64,000 nucleotides of DNA. Source: Acinetobacter sp. Its GTDB lineage: Bacteria; Pseudomonadota; Gammaproteobacteria; Pseudomonadales; Moraxellaceae. The position numbers and the translations under genes are program-made. Under the pieces are notes generated by a model, which worked only from the letters and a program-made list of their open reading frames with translations, did not search any database and was not told the origin of the DNA. Of this stretch, positions 18,077-27,800 are shown piece after piece; position 1 is the stretch's first letter; the number at the start of each line of letters is the position of its first letter. The stretch lies in contig JAITLL010000070.1 in NCBI GenBank assembly GCA_031277915.1, forward strand, positions 1 through 64,000. The letters are read 5' to 3'.

Positions 18077-19102
18077 TTAGTCTGTTAATTTTTCACCGCA
18101 GTGCGGACAATAGCATTTCTTCTCTCTCGCAGACTCTTTTTCTTCCAGCACCTTTTCGCGCATAATTTGAATAATCAGATTATGTGCTTGTTCTTTTGGT
18201 AATCCCACCTTTTGCCGAATACGTTCTATTTCAACTTCATCGTGCAGAATATCAATACCACGCACCTGAAGTAACTCTCGGAACTCTTGTTCGAGACGCT
18301 GATTACGTTGATTAAGTTCATTTGCCAGACCAGAAGCTAAAATACCAGCAGGCAAAGCTGCGATACCTACCCCTAAAATTGTAATTAGAGCACCTAATAA
18401 CTTTCCTAAACTCGTCACGGGTGTAACATCACCATAGCCAACTGTAGTTAAGGTAACGACTGCCCACCACATTGCTTTAGGAATAGAACTAAAAGCTTCT
18501 GGTTGAGCTTTATTTTCAACGACATAAATACCCGAAGCAGTCATAATAATCATAATGATTAAAATAAAAATAACTGCCTGAAAAGAACCTTTTTCTCGTT
18601 TAATGACGCATAGCAATATCTGCAAAGAGATAAAATAACGGGTTAACTTTAGTAAACGAAATAATCTTAAAATCCTTAACATACGAAGATCTATTCGTAC
18701 AAAGAAATTTAAATACGCAGGCAAAATTGCCATAAGGTCAATTAGCGCCTCTCCACTTTTTACCCATGCTAAACGTTGCTTCCATGCAGTTTGAGTCGGA
18801 TCTCGTTCTACAATACTCCATAGTCTTAAGAGATATTCAACACTGAAAATTATGATAGAGATACTCTCAAAGGAGTCGAACCATATTCGATAGCTGTAAT
18901 ACAGATCATTTACTGTTTCTAGCAAGACAGCAACTACATTACCAATAATTAAAAAAACTAAGAAGTAGTTGATGCACCTGCTCACTACTGTTTCGTAATC
19001 ATGATTATGAAGATTGTTATAGAAGAACTGACGTAATGCCTTCCAAGCTAAAATTCGCATACGGATATAAGCCACATTATCTTGAACATATATTAAGCTC
19101 AC
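18077..19102 (-). CDS. Voltage-gated potassium channel-like ion transporter
   Basis: A 341-residue channel subunit with the six-helix voltage-gated layout. The S4-like helix is rich in spaced arginines (RIDLRMLRILRLFRLLKL, residues 137-154), and the pore loop carries TTVGYGD at residues 219-225, the K+ selectivity filter. After S6 there is a charged cytoplasmic helix (residues about 259-325) and a C-terminal tip CYCPHCGEKL with three cysteines, which may bind metal. The start is a GTG; an ATG 42 bp later is an alternative. Probably mediates K+ flow across the inner membrane; gating input unknown. Confidence 0.87.
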   Translation of the reverse strand: MSLIYVQDNVAYIRMRILAWKALRQFFYNNLHNHDYETVVSRCINYFLVFLIIGNVVAVLLETVNDLYYSYRIWFDSFESISIIIFSVEYLLRLWSIVERDPTQTAWKQRLAWVKSGEALIDLMAILPAYLNFFVRIDLRMLRILRLFRLLKLTRYFISLQILLCVIKREKGSFQAVIFILIIMIIMTASGIYVVENKAQPEAFSSIPKAMWWAVVTLTTVGYGDVTPVTSLGKLLGALITILGVGIAALPAGILASGLANELNQRNQRLEQEFRELLQVRGIDILHDEVEIERIRQKVGLPKEQAHNLIIQIMREKVLEEKESAREKKCYCPHCGEKLTD

Positions 19103-19198
19103 ATACGTAAATTCACCACTATAACTCTCAATAAAATATTTTATTAATTGTATTCACTAAACAATCATAAAGAATATTTAATATTTACTAATTACTTC

Positions 19199-19633
19199 TT
19201 AATGCACAGCCACATATCTAAATTCATTTTCTTCCCACCATTGCACATCATAAATACCAGCATGGGACTTCAAAATGATATTAATATAATTTTGAAGTAA
19301 CATAATATGATGAGTAATATCTAATTTTTTAAAAAGAAATCTTCTCAAAATTGGCGTATTCGGTGAAATAAATATTGCAAAACCGTTATTGTGCTCTTCG
19401 TAAACACTAATACCGAGATACATCGTAATTTCAGGTAATGGGATCTCTATCTCCCAACCCCAGCTTTGAGCATTTAATTCAATATTCAAGTGATATCTGT
19501 TTTTCAAGATACTATAAATATACTGTGCTATATCTTCAGTTTTTTGTACTAAAGTATTCCCTCGTTCTGCTGATAAATGTTGATCATATCGTTGGTAATC
19601 ATCAAATTTAAATTCAACAATTGTCTTTAGCAT
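19199..19633 (-). CDS. Hypothetical protein, 144 aa
   Basis: I do not recognise this protein. It has no signal peptide or transmembrane span. It contains several aromatic-rich strands (LNAQSWGWEIEIPLPEITMY, EEHNNGFAIFISP) and ends VQWWEENEFRYVAVH. The size and mixed alpha/beta look are like many small cytoplasmic immunity or DUF proteins, but there is no toxin beside it, so this is not evidence of function. It is AT-rich and is transcribed leftward, upstream of and in line with the K+ channel gene, 97 bp apart. Confidence 0.6.
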   Translation of the reverse strand: MLKTIVEFKFDDYQRYDQHLSAERGNTLVQKTEDIAQYIYSILKNRYHLNIELNAQSWGWEIEIPLPEITMYLGISVYEEHNNGFAIFISPNTPILRRFLFKKLDITHHIMLLQNYINIILKSHAGIYDVQWWEENEFRYVAVH

Positions 19634-19813
19634 TTTTAAGTTCCATATATAAAATACCCGTGTTCTTTTTAATTATTTTTAAGTTGATATAAATATTTTA
19701 AAACAAAATCTTCTTTAATATCTAGCGATATATTTATTTTTACATTTTAAAGAAATAAAACATGATGCATTTAATGGTTTTGAATATTAATCATGCGTAA
19801 ATTCTCATTAAAA

Positions 19814-19847
19814 TAAAAAAGGAGCTGAATAATCAGCTCCTTTTTTG
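19814..19847 (-). terminator. Terminator of acnB
   Basis: GGAGCTGA (19821-19828) pairs with TCAGCTCC (19833-19840), flanked by A and T runs on both sides, so it could work in both directions. It lies 15 bp beyond the acnB stop. Confidence 0.9.
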
Positions 19848-19862
19848 TACTAAATTGAGGTA

Positions 19863-22511
19863 TTAAGTCAATTGAGCAGCAGCAATTTTCTTAGTATCTA
19901 CTTTATCAGCAGCATTTGTATATTCGCCCATTTGGTCGAAATTCAAATATTTGTAGATGTCAGCAGACATACTGTCAATTTGAGCTGCATATTGTTGGTA
20001 TTCTTCTGGAGTTGGTAATTTACCAAGTACAGCAGCAACAGATGCAAGCTCAGCAGACGCTAAGTAAACGTTAGAACCTTGACCTAAACGGTTAGGGAAG
20101 TTACGTGTAGAAGTCGATACAACAGTTGTGTTCGGTGCAACACGTGCTTGGTTACCCATACATAATGAACAACCAGGCATTTCAGTACGCGCACCAGCAC
20201 GGCCATAAGTGTTATAGAAGCCTTCTTCCATTAACTGGTGTTCGTCCATACGTGTTGGTGGAGCCAACCATAAACGAGTTGTTAATGAACCACTTGGTAC
20301 TTTCTCAAGTAACTGACCAGCAGCACGGAAGTGACCGATGTTCGTCATACAAGAACCGATGAATACTTCATCAATTTTGTCGCCTTGAACGTCAGAAAGA
20401 AGTTTTGCATCATCTGGATCGTTCGGGCAGCAAAGAATAGGTTCTTTGATTTCTGACAAGTCAATTTCATACACTTTAGTGTATTCAGCATCAGCATCAG
20501 CTTTAAGTAAGCTTGGGTTTGCTAACCATTTTTCCATGTTTTCAACACGGCGAGCCATTGTACGAGCATCACCATAGCCTTGTGAAATCATCCACTTAAG
20601 CATTGTGATGTTAGAACGTAAGTACTCAGCAACTTTCTCTTCAGAAAGTGTGATAGCACAACCTGCAGCTGAACGTTCAGCAGAAGCATCAGAAAGTTCG
20701 AATGCTTGCTCAACTGTTAAGTCAGTTTCCATTTCTGTTAAGTCGATTTCTAAGATACGACCAGAGAAGATGTTTTTCTTACCTTTTTTCTCAACAGTAA
20801 GATCGCCTTCTTTGATTGCATAGTAAGGAATCGCATGTACAAGGTCACGTAAAGTGATACCAGGCTGCATTTTACCTTTGAACTTAACAAGAACTGATTC
20901 AGGCATATCAAGTGGCATTACACCAGTTGCAGCAGCGAAAGCTACAAGGCCAGAACCTGCAGGGAACGAAATACCAATTGGGAAACGAGTATGCGAGTCA
21001 CCACCAGTACCTACTGTATCTGGAAGAAGCATACGGTTTAACCAAGAGTGGATAATACCGTCACCTGGACGTAAAGATACACCACCACGGTTCATGATGA
21101 AGTCTGGAAGTGTATGTTGCATTTGTACGTCAACTGGCTTTGGATAAGCAGCAGTGTGACAGAAAGATTGCATAACTAAATCGGCAGAGAAGCCCAAGCA
21201 AGCTAAGTCTTTTAACTCATCACGAGTCATAGGACCAGTTGTATCTTGAGAACCAACTGTAGTCATCTTAGGTTCGCAGTAAGTACCAGGAATTACACCT
21301 TGACCTTCTGGAAGACCACATGCACGACCTACCATCTTCTGAGCTAAAGTGAAGCCTTTGCCAGTTGCAGCAGGTTGTACTGGGGTACGGAATAATGTAG
21401 ATGGTGCAAGACCTAAAGCTTCACGTGCTTTAGTTGTCAAACCACGACCAACGATCAAGTTAATACGACCGCCAGCACGTACTTCATCTAAAAGTACTGG
21501 AGTTTTAAGTTCAGACTCAGCGATTTGTTCGCCGTTTTTGAACGCAGTTACTTTAGCTGCTGAGTGATCAATCTTAAGAACGATTTCGTCACCCATGTTC
21601 ATGTTCGCAACGTCAATTTCTACAGGTAACGCACCAGCGTCTTCCATAGTATTGAAGAAAATCGGAGCAATTTTAGAACCTAAGCAGAAACCACCGTCTT
21701 TTTTGTTTGGAATGTGAGCGATCTCATCACCAAAGAACCAAAGCACAGAGTTTGTTGCAGATTTACGAGATGAACCTGTACCAACAACGTCACCTACATA
21801 AGCAACTTGATTGCCTTTAGCAATAAGTTCTTTAATTTGATTTAATGGACCAACTTCACCTGGTTTTTCAGGATTGATACCATCACGCTCGTTTTTCAAC
21901 ATTGCATTTGCGTGTAATGGGATATCCGGACGGCTCCAAGCGTCTTGAGCTGGAGACAAATCATCAGTGTTTGTTTCACCCGTTACTTTGAATACAGTAA
22001 GTTTGATTTCTTCTGGTACATCTGGACGCGATGTGAACCATTCAGCGTCAGCCCAAGATTGTAAAACAGCTTTTGCATTCGCATTGCCAGCTTTAGCTTT
22101 GTCAGCTACGTCATGGAACGCATCAAATACAAGTAATGTTTTTTTCAATGCTTCAGCAGCTAAGCTCGCGAGTTCAGCATCATCTAGAAGCTCAACTAAA
22201 GGCGCTACGTTATAGCCACCAAGCATAGTACCTAGTAAATAAACGGCACGTTCTTTAGAAACTAGCGGAGATGTCGCTTCGCCTTTTGCAATCGCTGCCA
22301 AGAAAGCTGCTTTTACGTAAGCTGCTTGGTCAACACCTGCAGGAACACGGTTTTCAAGCAAATCAACCAAGAATGCTTCTTCACCTGCCGGCGGGTTTTT
22401 TAATAACTCAACAAGTTGAGCAGTTTGAGCATCATCAAGTGGCTTCGGTGGGACTCCGAGTGCGGCACGTTCAGCAACGTGTTGGCGGTAAGCTTCTAGC
22501 ACGGTGTTCAT
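19863..22511 (-). CDS. acnB: Bifunctional aconitate hydratase B / 2-methylisocitrate dehydratase
   Basis: AcnB interconverts citrate and isocitrate in the TCA cycle and can dehydrate 2-methylisocitrate. The 882-residue protein has the N-terminal HEAT-like domain and the swivel domain before the catalytic core, the order specific to AcnB. The 4Fe-4S cysteines lie in FIGSCMTNIGHFR and GCSLCMGNQARV, and the substrate loop is TVVSTSTRNFPNRLG. It is a single leftward gene; no propionate or glyoxylate gene lies beside it. Confidence 0.98.
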   Translation of the reverse strand: MNTVLEAYRQHVAERAALGVPPKPLDDAQTAQLVELLKNPPAGEEAFLVDLLENRVPAGVDQAAYVKAAFLAAIAKGEATSPLVSKERAVYLLGTMLGGYNVAPLVELLDDAELASLAAEALKKTLLVFDAFHDVADKAKAGNANAKAVLQSWADAEWFTSRPDVPEEIKLTVFKVTGETNTDDLSPAQDAWSRPDIPLHANAMLKNERDGINPEKPGEVGPLNQIKELIAKGNQVAYVGDVVGTGSSRKSATNSVLWFFGDEIAHIPNKKDGGFCLGSKIAPIFFNTMEDAGALPVEIDVANMNMGDEIVLKIDHSAAKVTAFKNGEQIAESELKTPVLLDEVRAGGRINLIVGRGLTTKAREALGLAPSTLFRTPVQPAATGKGFTLAQKMVGRACGLPEGQGVIPGTYCEPKMTTVGSQDTTGPMTRDELKDLACLGFSADLVMQSFCHTAAYPKPVDVQMQHTLPDFIMNRGGVSLRPGDGIIHSWLNRMLLPDTVGTGGDSHTRFPIGISFPAGSGLVAFAAATGVMPLDMPESVLVKFKGKMQPGITLRDLVHAIPYYAIKEGDLTVEKKGKKNIFSGRILEIDLTEMETDLTVEQAFELSDASAERSAAGCAITLSEEKVAEYLRSNITMLKWMISQGYGDARTMARRVENMEKWLANPSLLKADADAEYTKVYEIDLSEIKEPILCCPNDPDDAKLLSDVQGDKIDEVFIGSCMTNIGHFRAAGQLLEKVPSGSLTTRLWLAPPTRMDEHQLMEEGFYNTYGRAGARTEMPGCSLCMGNQARVAPNTTVVSTSTRNFPNRLGQGSNVYLASAELASVAAVLGKLPTPEEYQQYAAQIDSMSADIYKYLNFDQMGEYTNAADKVDTKKIAAAQLT

Positions 22512-22718
22512 TCCTCTTTTTTTAAAAAACTACTTGTAAATTCAAGCTTTCACAAAGCTTCACAAGTAATATGGACTACAAAATTTTACTAGAGTTCAAG
22601 CTAAAAGTTAATGCGCGCGGGGTGTTTCTCCGTGATGCCCATTATTTTGTAACTAAATACCCCTGTATAAATAATGATCTTAATGACTGACTTATCATGC
22701 GATATTTTGAATTGAAAG

Positions 22719-22742
22719 AACACTCCACCTTAGTGGAGTGTT
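22719..22742 (-). terminator. Probable terminator of the 22.8 kb lipoprotein gene
   Basis: A perfect 10-bp stem (AACACTCCAC with GTGGAGTGTT) and a 4-base loop. Read leftward, the bases after it are TTC-rich but not a clean T run. It lies 17 bp past the lipoprotein stop. Confidence 0.6.
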
Positions 22743-22759
22743 GACGATGTCTTGTACAT

Positions 22760-23122
22760 TTAGAACTTTTTAAAGTTTGGCATTTTGTCATGTGGTGTAA
22801 CCAAGCACTCATCTGCCATTTGTTTTCTAATTTTTTCTTGCAAGGCTTCAGGGTTAGTTTTTAGTTCATCTTGTGGAATAGCATAAACTTTTTCAATAAT
22901 ATTCAAGATGAATTTTTTGGTGATCTCATCTTCAATTTTATTTGCATGTTCAATTGCTTGAGACTTTTCAATCGCCTGCTGACGGTCAAATACAATGCTT
23001 CTCGCAGCATTCCCAACACTTGTACAAAAGCCATGCCATTGTTCTTCAGGTGTTAAAGGTTTTTTCTCTGTACAGCCGACTAACAACATTCCCATCAAGA
23101 CAAATAAAACTTTTTTCATCAT
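22760..23122 (-). CDS. Small hypothetical lipoprotein
   Basis: A 120-residue protein with a signal peptide and lipobox LVGC (Cys17). The mature part is helical and charged, with a conserved-looking EEQWHGFCTSVGNAARSIV segment near residue 27 and two cysteines (about 33 and 108) that could pair after export. Function unknown. The pattern of a lipobox followed by a short helical domain occurs in many Acinetobacter hypothetical lipoproteins. It is transcribed alone. Confidence 0.7.
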   Translation of the reverse strand: MMKKVLFVLMGMLLVGCTEKKPLTPEEQWHGFCTSVGNAARSIVFDRQQAIEKSQAIEHANKIEDEITKKFILNIIEKVYAIPQDELKTNPEALQEKIRKQMADECLVTPHDKMPNFKKF

Positions 23123-23253
23123 TACTCTACACAGACTAAGCTGCCCACATCATACTGAATCTGACAGACTTTGCAAAAACTGCCATCAAAAACTGAGATA
23201 AAACCTTTGGTCTTTGATATAAAACATTAGAAATGCCCGTTTTGTGATTCGGG

Positions 23254-24489
23254 TTAATTAAAAAATTTAATATCAGTGGGTGTGGAGATTTTTGCTGCAT
23301 CGCCAATTGATTTTAAGATGCCATTTTTCGCATCAAAGCGAAATAAGCTAATATTATTAGTAAAAACATTGGTCACATACAGATATTTACCAGACGTATC
23401 AAATGAGAAAGCACGTGGTTCAATACCATTGGCTTTATAAACTACTGGTTTACCGAGCAATCCATTTTGTTGAATTTTAAATACCAAAAGTTTATTGTCT
23501 GCACCACGATTGGCAGCAATCACATATTTGCCATCGGGACTCAGGATAATTCCACTCGCACTCTTGAACTCAGGTGTTTTGTCCTCGTGAATCAATTTTA
23601 GCTGGCCCACTTTTTTCAAATAGCCATCTTGCACATTAAATACCACAATCTCACTTTGCATTTCTGCGGTAAGGTACGCATGTTTGCCATCTGGTGAAAA
23701 AACCATATGGCGTGGACCAGAACCATGGCTAAGAGTCACATCTCGGCTGCTGTCCACCTCAAGTGGTTGAGGATTGTTCGGGTTATAGCGAAAAGTATAA
23801 ACTCTGTCATTTCCAAGATCGCTAGCATATAAATACTTGCCATCTGAGCTGAAAGTTGTCGAATGTGCATGGCCACTCTCCTGACGACCTTTCACATATC
23901 CCGAACCTTCTGCAAAAACAATATTTTGTATCATTTCACCTACATGTCCATTTGGCAAAATTGGGAAAACGGCTACACCACCACGACCTTTATCAAATGC
24001 AGAATAGTTCGATACAAACAGGAATTTACCATCTAAACTAATTGAGGCATGTGTTGGATGTCCACCATGGCTATCCACTGTGTTCAACACTTCTACCTTT
24101 CCTTTTTGAACTGATAATGCAGTCACTGCTCCTTCATTTTCTTCATTCGTTGTATATGCAAAACGGCCATCTTTCGATTTCACAATCCAAGAAGGGCTTT
24201 TCATTTTCAATACTTTAATAGGAGTTAAAGTTCCATCGCCATTAACTTGAAGCTGGTACAAACCCTCACTGGCTTGCTTTGGTTTTTGTGCAAGCGGTGC
24301 ATTAGGGAGCAATGTCCAAGTTCCAACTAAAGCGATTTGTTGCTCTGCGGCATTTACGGTGGAATTCCAACCAAGTGATAAAAACGTCAACGACAATGTG
24401 GCGGTTAATTTCTGAATTAGCCCATGATATCTAACATGTATAGCATTAACCTTGCTATGTTTAATTTCAACACAAGTAACTTTTTTCAC
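23254..24489 (-). CDS. Exported lactonase-family beta-propeller protein
   Basis: A protein of about 411 residues in the lactonase / YbhE-type seven-bladed propeller family. The N-terminus has a basic region, a hydrophobic stretch near residues 29-43 and an alanine cleavage site near 49 (STVNAAEQQ), so it is probably periplasmic. Repeats of the form SxDGKxLYxxN (SKDGRFAYTTN, SLDGKFLFVSN, SSDGKYLYASD, SPDGKYVIAAN) mark the blades. Cytoplasmic relatives hydrolyse 6-phosphogluconolactone; an exported copy must have another substrate. An ATG lies at 24495, but the ribosome-binding AAGGA is well spaced only for the GTG at 24489. Confidence 0.8.
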   Translation of the reverse strand: MKKVTCVEIKHSKVNAIHVRYHGLIQKLTATLSLTFLSLGWNSTVNAAEQQIALVGTWTLLPNAPLAQKPKQASEGLYQLQVNGDGTLTPIKVLKMKSPSWIVKSKDGRFAYTTNEENEGAVTALSVQKGKVEVLNTVDSHGGHPTHASISLDGKFLFVSNYSAFDKGRGGVAVFPILPNGHVGEMIQNIVFAEGSGYVKGRQESGHAHSTTFSSDGKYLYASDLGNDRVYTFRYNPNNPQPLEVDSSRDVTLSHGSGPRHMVFSPDGKHAYLTAEMQSEIVVFNVQDGYLKKVGQLKLIHEDKTPEFKSASGIILSPDGKYVIAANRGADNKLLVFKIQQNGLLGKPVVYKANGIEPRAFSFDTSGKYLYVTNVFTNNISLFRFDAKNGILKSIGDAAKISTPTDIKFFN

Positions 24490-24703
24490 TGGCATTTCCT
24501 TGAAAAATTCACCTTATTTGCAATTATCAACAAGGCTTTATCGATCTAATTTCATTTAATGATTGTGAAAATTAATTTATAAAACTGCAATTTTCAAGTG
24601 AATTTTCTTTAATCAGAATGTATTTCAAGGCTTGGTTCAGAGTAAAAAACCATGGCTTATACAATAAATATTCAAATTTTTAAAATACTATAGGAGGAAA
24701 AAT

Positions 24704-24730
24704 AAAAGCCCACCTGAAGGTGAGCTTTTA
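24704..24730 (-). terminator. Terminator of the tamA-tamB unit
   Basis: AAAAGC(C/T)CACC arms pair around a short loop with one mismatch, with flanking A/T runs. It lies about 77 bp beyond the tamB stop. Confidence 0.8.
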
Positions 24731-24806
24731 TTCTATTCATGAGTGATTTAATGCAATTAAAGCATTACACGTGATGACATCTTTTCCAATATATACTGTG
24801 CATCTA

Positions 24807-27800
24807 CTAGAAACGCCAGTTGTAGAATAAGTCGATTGCTCTTTCTAAAGACTGACTTGCTTCCAAATATAAACGACGGTTCATTTGATAACGCAACGTA
24901 AGCTTGTTGACTGGTGTAAATACCCCTACACCATAACGAATAAATAAGTCAGGCGTAATGTATCCCGTTAAGCTGACTTGAGTATCATCACCTGTACCTT
25001 GAGCATCTAATGCAAGTCCACTTAAACCAAAAGTACGACCAATTTGATTCGTTAAAGCGCGAGTACCGCCCAAGCCCATACTAATACCAGCAGCAGCAAT
25101 TGTATTGTTTACATCAGACTTAAAACCCTCTGTATTACTTAAACCGCTTGAACCTTCATTAATACGACCTGTCACTAATGCATTTAATGCTTCTTGCTCA
25201 GATAGACCAGCATCATTATAGACTTGAATATTTGGTGACGACGCCGTGCCCGTAACACGGACTCCGACCAAACTGCCCTGTACATTTTTATTCGCATCAA
25301 TATCTAAAGTCGGGTTTGCCAATGGACCATTGAAACGGGCAATTGCACGATTTAAATCTAAGCTTTGTCCATAAGCTTCAATTTTCACTTTTTGGCTCAC
25401 ACCAATAGCCCCCATCGCGCGCATTGCAGTTTCATAACCACGTTGAGTCAAGTTCAAACGACCAACTAAAGGAATGTTACTGTTAAAGCCTTGGAAAATA
25501 ACTTGATTACCAACATTCACCGAGATATCAGCACGAATATCCCAAGGTTTTGCAGCACGTAAAATTGCAAGCGGGTCTTGCCCCTGGCGGACAATACGGA
25601 CATCTGAAGATGTATTAATGACAGGTGCCGTTGTTTCAGGCATTGAAATACGAGCACGAGGAACATCTACCGATCCTTTTAAGCTTAAACGCTTATCAAA
25701 AGGATACATATCAAGTGTTAAATTCGGATTGGCAATTGCTGTAATTAATGGTGCTTGACGTACAAGTAAATTATCACCTTTTAAGTTCAACTGTAGACGC
25801 GGTGCATCTTTCCAGTCGAAGCTACCTTTAAGTAGGCCTACACCTTGTCCACTGTTGAATGCACCATCAATTGTTGCCATATCCTGACGAATAGATGAAT
25901 ACACTTGTACATTGGTTAAATTGACTGGCAGGGAAATCATGCTAATCGCCCCATTTTTCAAACGCATTTCACCTGTAAACTGCGGTTGGGTTAATGTACC
26001 ATTCACTTTACCTGCTAAGGCTAAAGTACCACTCATTGAACGTACATCTTGAATGAATGGCTTTAAAACCTTTAACTGTACATCGTTAAATGCTACCTCA
26101 CCATGCATTGGCATAGATGGCTGATATGGATTAATAATAACATTTGCATAGCCAGTACCAATATCAGGTGTTTTTACATCAACACGGAACAATAAACCTT
26201 CTGAAATACTCTTCGCAATTACACTGAGTTCATCATAAGTCAACGTGGTTGGTGGATCTTGTGGGTCTTCTGCTGCTAGGCCCAACTCACCTTTTCGTGT
26301 TACTAAACGCGCATCAAGTTTAGGATGTCCACCATTTACCCAAGAAGCTTTGGCGTAACCATTAAGTTGACCAGTCATAGCCAGACCTTCTGGCATAAAT
26401 GCTGCAAAATCGCCTAAGTCCAGATTTTGGGTAACAAACGAAATATTACCTTGTGCCTTACTTACACGTACAGGTTGATCAAGACATAACTGACTATTTC
26501 TACTTTGCCAACAGTGCTGCCCAACGTATAACTCAGAACGTGCTGATGAGAAAACAACAGGTGCATTTTGATTTTGTGCTAGGCGAATTCGACGCGAATC
26601 AAAACTGCCTTTTTGAATTTGTCCTAACCAATCATTATTCTGGTTAAGACCGCCTGCTAACTGAACATAAAATTTAGAAACATTATTATTTGCCTGCACC
26701 TTTAATAAATGTGCTTTTCTTGTTCCTGCCAAATTGAGCTCAGCAGACTGAATTTGACGACTACCACTGCGTAAATTGTCTAGCTTTGCTGTGAGCTGAG
26801 TTGGTGTCGTTTCAGAAGTAGGAAGCTCCCCCTGTATACGCAGTTTTTTAACACTTACCACGTTATTAAAGGCAAAATTATCAACCGCAATATTCGCTGT
26901 AGCCTTAAGGCGCGGTTGAGATTGAACACTCAAATCTCCGTACGCACGACCACTTAAACCAGGATATAACTCATAAAGTGCAGGTGCATTAAGCTTGATT
27001 TTTAAATTCTGTGCATTACCAGTCGCTTGTAACTGGTTTTGTGAATAAGCTAAAAATAGATTATTTGCTTCAAACTGTTGAGGTAAAAAGCCCTTTTGGT
27101 TCGAATCCAGAAGTACAGATAAGTTACCTTTACCTCTTACTGGTTTATTATTCAAAAAACCTGCAAGATTCAATTGTTGAATATCAATACGCTTTAACTT
27201 ATCAGACCAAATACCTTGTGTTTTTACATTTCCTGAAATTTCACCTTTTACACTAGAAGCAAAATATTGGGGTTTAAAACGTACGAGCGAACTATTGATA
27301 TCCCAAACAATACGGTCTTTTAAATTTAATGAACCTGTTGCATAGATTTTTCCAGCAACACCATCGTGTTGTAACTGATTAATTCGAATAAACTCTGGAG
27401 TACCTGCAATAGAGAACTTTAATAATCCATTGGCCTGATTAAGTGCTTTTAAAGATCCATCATAATTCACTGCAAAACCTTTAAAACCACCACCTGCTTT
27501 AACATCATTAAATAATAAAGCTGCTGTGCTTTTTCCAGCTAAGGCAACCGTTTCTTGGCTTGCTTGAGCCAACTGGCCTTTTAAATCAATTTTTTCAAGT
27601 TGAATAATTTGTTGATTTGGCTTTGCAAAACCACTTGCTTTGATTGATCCATTGAGTAAGTTAACGGGTGCAGCTGCATGAATACTTTGTGGATTAAAGT
27701 CTTTTGCATTTAATAACGCATTCCATGCCAGCTGACGTTTTTCAGTAGGTAATAAAACTTTAGCCTGACCTGTGAGGCTACCTTTTTGAGCTGCAAAACT

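Noticed and set aside
20126-22525. Several plus-strand frames opposite acnB
   Set aside because: They are antisense frames of a highly conserved gene, low in family-like features and without ribosome-binding sites.
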